The position numbers were made by a program, and so were the translations under genes. A stretch of 64,000 nucleotides of DNA, taken from contig NZ_JADEXS020000001.1 of assembly GCF_015207005.2 (NCBI RefSeq), forward strand, positions 6,223,001-6,287,000, given 5' to 3'. Source of the stretch: Desmonostoc muscorum LEGE 12446 (GTDB lineage: Bacteria > Cyanobacteriota > Cyanobacteriia > Cyanobacteriales > Nostocaceae). Positions 60,281-64,000 of the stretch are shown one piece after another; within the stretch, counting starts at the first letter, position 1; every line of letters begins with the position of its first letter. The notes below the pieces were generated by a model. The model did not search any database. It was given only the letters and a program-made list of their open reading frames with translations, and was not told the origin of the DNA.

Positions 60281-61045
60281 ATCTTCAGTTATCAATTTTT
60301 TTTCTTCGGGTAGTAATGTCGTTTCATCTTTTGCAACTTCTTCATCTACAGATTTAGCTGTAGTCAAATAGGGCTTGATAATTAGGCTAACACCAATTGC
60401 CCAAGCTAATGCAACCATCCAACCGGCGAGAATGTCACTGGGAAAGTGAACCCCCAAATAGAGACGACACCATGCAATAGCTATTATATATAAGCTGCCA
60501 AAGATGAAGACCAAGCGACGCCAGGGGGTAGCCCAACTTAAGATGAGCAAAATTGCAACCATTGTTAAACTAGTCATTGCATGATTGCTGGGAAATGCAA
60601 AACTAGATTCAGGTGCAATGGACTTCCACAATTGCGGACGGACTCGATGCATGAATCCTTTCGCTATGAGGTTGATAATGAAACTTCCCACTGAAGTAGT
60701 GAGTACATAAGCTAGCGATCGCCAGCGTTTTTGAAGTAATAATATTAGTGCGATCGCAGCTACAATTGGTATCCCCGTCCAAGGCGATCCAATGATAGCC
60801 AGCATCACAGCTAAAACATCAAGCTGGGGGTTTGCTGTGGAGTGAACTGCTAACAGAATTGGCACATCCCAGGGGAAACCAGCTTCATTTTCCCGTAACT
60901 TCACTGCCAAGATTTCAAATACCTGCAAAGGTAAATATACTCCTATGAAGAGCAGTAAGAGCGATCGCCAACGGGCAATCAATAAATTTTTCAGAAACGA
61001 AAGGGGCGATCGACTTTCTTGATTGGGTTTTTTGACACTTTGCAT
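60266..61045 (-). CDS. PAP2-family membrane phosphatase
   Basis: A 259-residue protein with six membrane segments. The three catalytic motifs are intact: KGFMHRVRP (KxxxxxxRP), AFPSNHAMTSL (PSxH, with N for the usual G) and CRLYLGVHFPSD (SRxxxxxHxxxD with C for S). This is the type 2 phosphatidic acid / undecaprenyl pyrophosphate phosphatase family. The C-terminal tail (VDEEVAKDETTLLPEEKKLI) is cytosolic and ends in element-derived sequence. The substrate is not decidable. Confidence 0.9.
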   Translation of the reverse strand: MQSVKKPNQESRSPLSFLKNLLIARWRSLLLLFIGVYLPLQVFEILAVKLRENEAGFPWDVPILLAVHSTANPQLDVLAVMLAIIGSPWTGIPIVAAIALILLLQKRWRSLAYVLTTSVGSFIINLIAKGFMHRVRPQLWKSIAPESSFAFPSNHAMTSLTMVAILLILSWATPWRRLVFIFGSLYIIAIAWCRLYLGVHFPSDILAGWMVALAWAIGVSLIIKPYLTTAKSVDEEVAKDETTLLPEEKKLITEDSNAI

Positions 61046-61111
61046 ATTCTGGATTCTGATTCCTGACTTCTGAATAGTTTATTTCAATTAAGTATTAAAT
61101 GCCATCTATCA

Positions 61112-62359
61112 CTAGGTAATACTTTTACTAGAATCTTGAAATGAACCACAATGTTTACAGTAAGGCAAATGTTTATAAGTCAGATTATTACAGTTTTCGC
61201 ATTCCAAATATTGATAATAACCACAGTGGGGACAGTAGGAATCGCTACGCCGAATTTTTTTTGTGCAATTGACGCAGAGTGATTTTTGAACTCTGTTAGC
61301 AGCTTGGACTTTAGCATTAAATACAAAATTTTGAAAAAACTTGATAATTCCAAAACCAACAAATGGAATCAGCAAGATATAAAGATAATTTATTAAGAAA
61401 AGTAATCCACCAAAAAGATAGCTAACTATATTAAATAGAAATTGAAATATTGCTCCGATTTGCAGAAATTTAAAGACTTTAACTAACAGTGGTATCAAAA
61501 ATATAACTAGCAAATGCCAGCTAATGAGTGAAACTAGTCTATATCCTCTTCCTTGGGCAAATCTATGAACTGATAAGGCGATGATAATCAGTGGTAAAAG
61601 AAAGAGAGACTGAAAACCAAGCTGAATACTTGGATACCAAAATGACGCTTTTTGATAGCCTTTTTCAACTTCCGTAAATTCATTTTTATTCTTAACAAAG
61701 GTGAGAAAACTAGTGCTTTCTGGTTTCCCTAACAGTTGATTTTGAAGATTAGAATTTTCCTGTTTCAGAGTAGAAATTTGGCGGCTATTTTGGTCTAATT
61801 CCTGTTTAGCTTTTTCTGCACTGACTTGATTAATTGATTGCTCACGAGGCTGACCGGCAATTTTTTCTAACAGAGTCGAATCATATTTAGCACGAATATT
61901 ACTATTGGTTTGTTGTAGGTTACTTATTTTGACTTGTTTCTGCTCAATAGTTTTGATAATTTGCTGATTTTGCGGATTATTAATCTTATCCTTATACTCG
62001 CCATACTTTAAGCATATTTGTTCGACTTTACCGAGATGTCCTGTTTCGCCTTGTTGATAGTTTTGCTGAAAACTGAATTTATTGTTCGGGCTATAGGGAA
62101 ATGAAAGCTTGACAATTTCGTAATCTTTCTCTTTAGTATTTTTTGCTCGATAATTTTGCCACTCTGAATAACATGGATAAGCCTCAGTCGGACTGATATG
62201 CCATCTACTAATATCATCTAGTCCCGTAAAAACATTAATTAAGATAAAAATATCAATTAAAATAATAACAATCAAACTCACTTTATTTAGTGGTTCGTTG
62301 TTGATGGTTCTTGATTTATTAAAAAATTGATTTAAAAAACGGCGGATTCTGGCAAACAT
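61112..62359 (-). CDS. Membrane protein with coiled coil and double zinc ribbon
   Basis: 415 residues. An N-terminal membrane helix (VSLIVIILIDIFILINVFTG) is followed by an extracytoplasmic part. A coiled coil at about 145-205 has KQVKISNLQQTNSNI and LDQNSRQISTLKQENSNLQN. Three or four membrane segments follow (WYPSIQLGFQSLFLLPLIII, LISWHLLVIFLIPLLVKVF, LLFLINYLYILLIPFVGFGI). The C-terminus has a double zinc ribbon with CVNC, CPHC, CENC and CKHC. The ribbon resembles those of DUF zinc-ribbon proteins involved in adaptor roles. The function is unknown. Confidence 0.6.
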   Translation of the reverse strand: MFARIRRFLNQFFNKSRTINNEPLNKVSLIVIILIDIFILINVFTGLDDISRWHISPTEAYPCYSEWQNYRAKNTKEKDYEIVKLSFPYSPNNKFSFQQNYQQGETGHLGKVEQICLKYGEYKDKINNPQNQQIIKTIEQKQVKISNLQQTNSNIRAKYDSTLLEKIAGQPREQSINQVSAEKAKQELDQNSRQISTLKQENSNLQNQLLGKPESTSFLTFVKNKNEFTEVEKGYQKASFWYPSIQLGFQSLFLLPLIIIALSVHRFAQGRGYRLVSLISWHLLVIFLIPLLVKVFKFLQIGAIFQFLFNIVSYLFGGLLFLINYLYILLIPFVGFGIIKFFQNFVFNAKVQAANRVQKSLCVNCTKKIRRSDSYCPHCGYYQYLECENCNNLTYKHLPYCKHCGSFQDSSKSIT

Positions 62360-62450
62360 ATTATTTAATTGATTGCAGCAATGTGGGGATTAGTTTATCT
62401 GATGATCGTTTCTGCGTCAGAGGCTATTTATAAAGTGAAAATAAAATTCT

Positions 62451-62588
62451 TGTAGTGGCGTGACAAGGCTAAAATGTTGCAATAAATTTTCTTGTGGGGC
62501 GGGCAAGATGCCCGCCAATTAGGACGGGCGAGACGCCCATCCCACAAGAGGAAAGCTAATGCACTACTTTAGTCTTGCCACGCTATTA
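62451..62588. mobile_element. Miniature inverted-repeat element, second copy of the 24054 family
   Basis: Left end TGTAGTGGCGTGACAAGGCT; right end AGTCTTGCCACGCTATTA. Nested inside is CTTGTGGGGCGGGC / CCCATCCCACAAG with a GCCCGCC hairpin. The 24054 copy carries a different nested core, so the cores were acquired separately. Confidence 0.75.
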
Positions 62589-62696
62589 AGATTTACTTTA
62601 TAAATGGTCTCTCATGTTTCATATTCTATGATGCAGTTGTGTACTTTTAACTACTAAACCGATTTTGTGAGGCTACCAAGAAATATCTTTATTAAA

Positions 62697-62732
62697 ATAC
62701 CTGCTAATCTTTTGAAAAGACTAGCAGGTATC
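62697..62732 (-). terminator. Terminator of the tRNA-Pro transcript
   Basis: A 17-bp stem with one G-T wobble: AAAAGACTAGCAGGTAT pairs with ATACCTGCTAATCTTTT. It lies 12 bp past the tRNA, with a short T-run on the minus strand. Confidence 0.75.
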
Positions 62733-62744
62733 TTTTATTATCAA

Positions 62745-62818
62745 TCGGAGCGGCGGGATTCGAACCCACGACCTCCACTACCCCAAAGTGGCGCGCTACC
62801 AAGCTGCGCTACGCCCCG
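62745..62818 (-). tRNA. trnP-GGG: tRNA-Pro (anticodon GGG)
   Basis: On the minus strand, acceptor stem CGGGGCG / CGCTCCG with one G-T pair and an A discriminator. D-arm GCGCAGCTTGGTAGCGC, anticodon arm CCACT-TTGGGGT-AGTGG giving anticodon GGG, and a T-arm GTGGGTTCGAATCCCGC. The CCA end is not encoded. Total 74 nt. Confidence 0.95.
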
Positions 62819-62938
62819 AATACTCAATTTTGGATTTTAGATTTTTAATTTTGGATTTTCCCAATTACAAATCTTAAATTCCGTTTATTGACTTTTGTTA
62901 GTCTAGCATAAAGATAAGCAAAAGTATAGATATTAGAT

Positions 62939-63304
62939 TTAAAAAACTTTGAGCATTCCAGTGGCTTGGAGTAAATCTGGAACAGCAAAAGCATCCCATT
63001 TACCTTCTACACATCGCCCTCTATTCAGGATGAAACGTAGACTGTAGGCGTGGGGATAGCCTTCAACCTCCATCCATAATAAATCGCTTTCAGCTTCACA
63101 GGCAATTTTTTCCTCTTCCATTAATTCTGTTGCAAGTTGTTTCATGGTATCTGCTAGCTGTGCCAGTAGACGACAAAAATCATTCAACTCGGCTTCGGTT
63201 AACTCAATTGCCCAGTCATCTGTACCTATTAAACCTTTAAATTCAGGTGTATCGGGGTTCCAGCCAATACGCCAACCAGATCCACTTTTGACAACGCGTT
63301 CCAT
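62939..63304 (-). CDS. DUF1818 family protein
   Basis: A 121-residue protein beginning MERVVKSGSGWRIGWNP, with FKGLIGTDDWAIELTEAELN, FCRLLAQLADTMKQLATELM and GYPHAYSLRFILNRGRCVEG. This is the conserved cyanobacterial DUF1818 pattern; members are restricted to oxygenic phototrophs and have no assigned role, as far as I recall. Cytosolic. It lies 49 bp upstream of the end of the next gene, same strand, possibly one transcript. Confidence 0.85.
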   Translation of the reverse strand: MERVVKSGSGWRIGWNPDTPEFKGLIGTDDWAIELTEAELNDFCRLLAQLADTMKQLATELMEEEKIACEAESDLLWMEVEGYPHAYSLRFILNRGRCVEGKWDAFAVPDLLQATGMLKVF

Positions 63305-63353
63305 AAAAGCTTAGGAGTGAGGAGTTATTAATTTACAACTCATTACTCTGCCA

Positions 63354-63950
63354 TTACTTAAGTAATTGGGCCCCTCCCTGTTGGGGTGGCTGTGGAGTTG
63401 TTGATGTAGTAGGGTTTGGTGTGGTGTTGGAGCGAGGGGCTGGTGTGTTTTGGGAAGTAGGATTAAATATACTGACTAAAACTTCCAGTAGGGCATTTCG
63501 TTGGCTGCGATTCAGACGGGCAATGGCAGCGCGATCGCCTTCTATCGGATTTTCCCGCAGTGTATCATTTCCTGGATAGCTACTATCATACATAACTTCA
63601 TTTGCACCCAGGTAATCAGCTAAAGTTAGTTTCCAATCCAAGCGATAAATTGGGGCACGTCCTTTAGTATAAAGATGATATCTAATCAAGCGATTTGCGA
63701 GGGTATTGTTTTCGGCAACTTTGCCATTTTCTTTGCTGATATACTTATTCTCCCGTGGAAAATCTGGCAATTTTTGGTAGACTATCTGCCAAACATCATT
63801 GGGGGTGATTGTCTGTGCTATCCCAGTTTGGTTAGTAAATAACCCTGAACCCAAAACAATTAAACTCAGCATTAAAGCAAACAATATTGCTGAGTACTGA
63901 GTTTTTAGCTTTGAAAGAACTGATTTCAACAGAAATTTTCTCTTTTTCAT
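63354..63950 (-). CDS. Exported hypothetical protein with proline/threonine tail
   Basis: 198 residues. A basic N-terminus and membrane segment (ILFALMLSLIVLGSGLFTNQ) form a long signal peptide ending near GIAQT. A conserved-looking domain follows (VWQIVYQKLPDFPRENKYIS, TLANRLIRYHLYTKGRAPIY, RLDWKLTLADYLGANEVMYD). A low-complexity tail (TPAPRSNTTPNPTTSTTPQP) ends the protein. I recognise this as a cyanobacterial conserved protein without function. It lies upstream of the DUF1818 gene on the same strand. Confidence 0.65.
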   Translation of the reverse strand: MKKRKFLLKSVLSKLKTQYSAILFALMLSLIVLGSGLFTNQTGIAQTITPNDVWQIVYQKLPDFPRENKYISKENGKVAENNTLANRLIRYHLYTKGRAPIYRLDWKLTLADYLGANEVMYDSSYPGNDTLRENPIEGDRAAIARLNRSQRNALLEVLVSIFNPTSQNTPAPRSNTTPNPTTSTTPQPPQQGGAQLLK

Positions 63951-64000
63951 AGAACAAGATTTTGGACGTTGCTGAGTGAAAATATGAATATTCAGAATTC

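Overview
The window reads as chromosome of a filamentous, heterocyst-type cyanobacterium (Nostocales; Nostoc or Calothrix-like). The support is the many HIP1 octamers (GCGATCGC), a phycocyanin lyase (cpcT), a helical carotenoid protein, an Rbp RNA-binding gene next to rpsU, hopanoid genes, AATTCTG-type short tandem repeats, and G-rich GGGGAGTGGGGA minisatellites in many intergenic gaps. All calls come from reading sequence and recalled family features; no database search was run.

Layout. 1-1.4 kb: 3' part of a VapE/VirE-type protein. 2-7 kb: cpcT, a secreted TPR protein, aldo/keto reductase, rpsU and rbp. 7.4-13.7 kb: ilvA, a duplicated-helix-domain protein with a zinc-ribbon partner, dnaK and hsp20, the latter with a probable RNA thermometer over its ribosome site. 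14-17 kb: divergent tonB / exbB-exbD. 17-24 kb: type II thioesterase, single-domain globin, carotenoid oxygenase, a DUF4336 protein and a B12-binding radical SAM protein. 24-28.5 kb is an accessory island: a miniature element, a modular 83-bp tandem repeat, a four-repeat CRISPR array without cas genes, an apparent Tn7-like transposon end, tnsA, and a tnsC cut by an insertion sequence; tnsB is absent. 28.6-33.4 kb: an unusual pair, a helix-turn-helix/TPR/periplasmic-binding-fold protein and an amino-acid-permease/histidine-kinase fusion. 33.9-42.3 kb: P450, tmk, MAPEG, helical carotenoid protein, shc and hpnB. 42.5-49.5 kb: ArsR regulator divergent from thioredoxin, followed by a co-directional set of redox genes (SDR, Old Yellow Enzyme, nitroreductase, MFS exporter, SDR, methyltransferase). 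49.6-52.9 kb: three tandem genes whose N-termini appear to share one adaptor domain, fused to a trypsin-like protease, an unknown domain and a WD40 propeller. 52.9-64 kb: a carbonic anhydrase split by a miniature transposon, a TauE/DUF1634 pair, CadD, an APC permease, PAP2, a zinc-ribbon membrane protein, tRNA-Pro(GGG) and a DUF1818 gene.

The best candidate for an undescribed system is the three-gene adaptor cassette at 49576-52902. It resembles effector-associated-domain conflict systems: a protease effector and a WD40 sensor/scaffold that could meet through like-with-like N-terminal domains. Second is the permease-kinase plus cytosolic binding-fold/HTH pair (28587-33381). Third is the decayed Tn7-like remnant that abuts the CRISPR array.

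A strong theme is repeat invasion. At least six families of small inverted-repeat elements sit in this window, some nested several deep. Small repeats have also entered genes in frame (hpnB, the WD40 protein, the DUF1634 protein, the histidine kinase), extended gene ends (the HTH/binding-fold protein, PAP2), or destroyed a gene (carbonic anhydrase).
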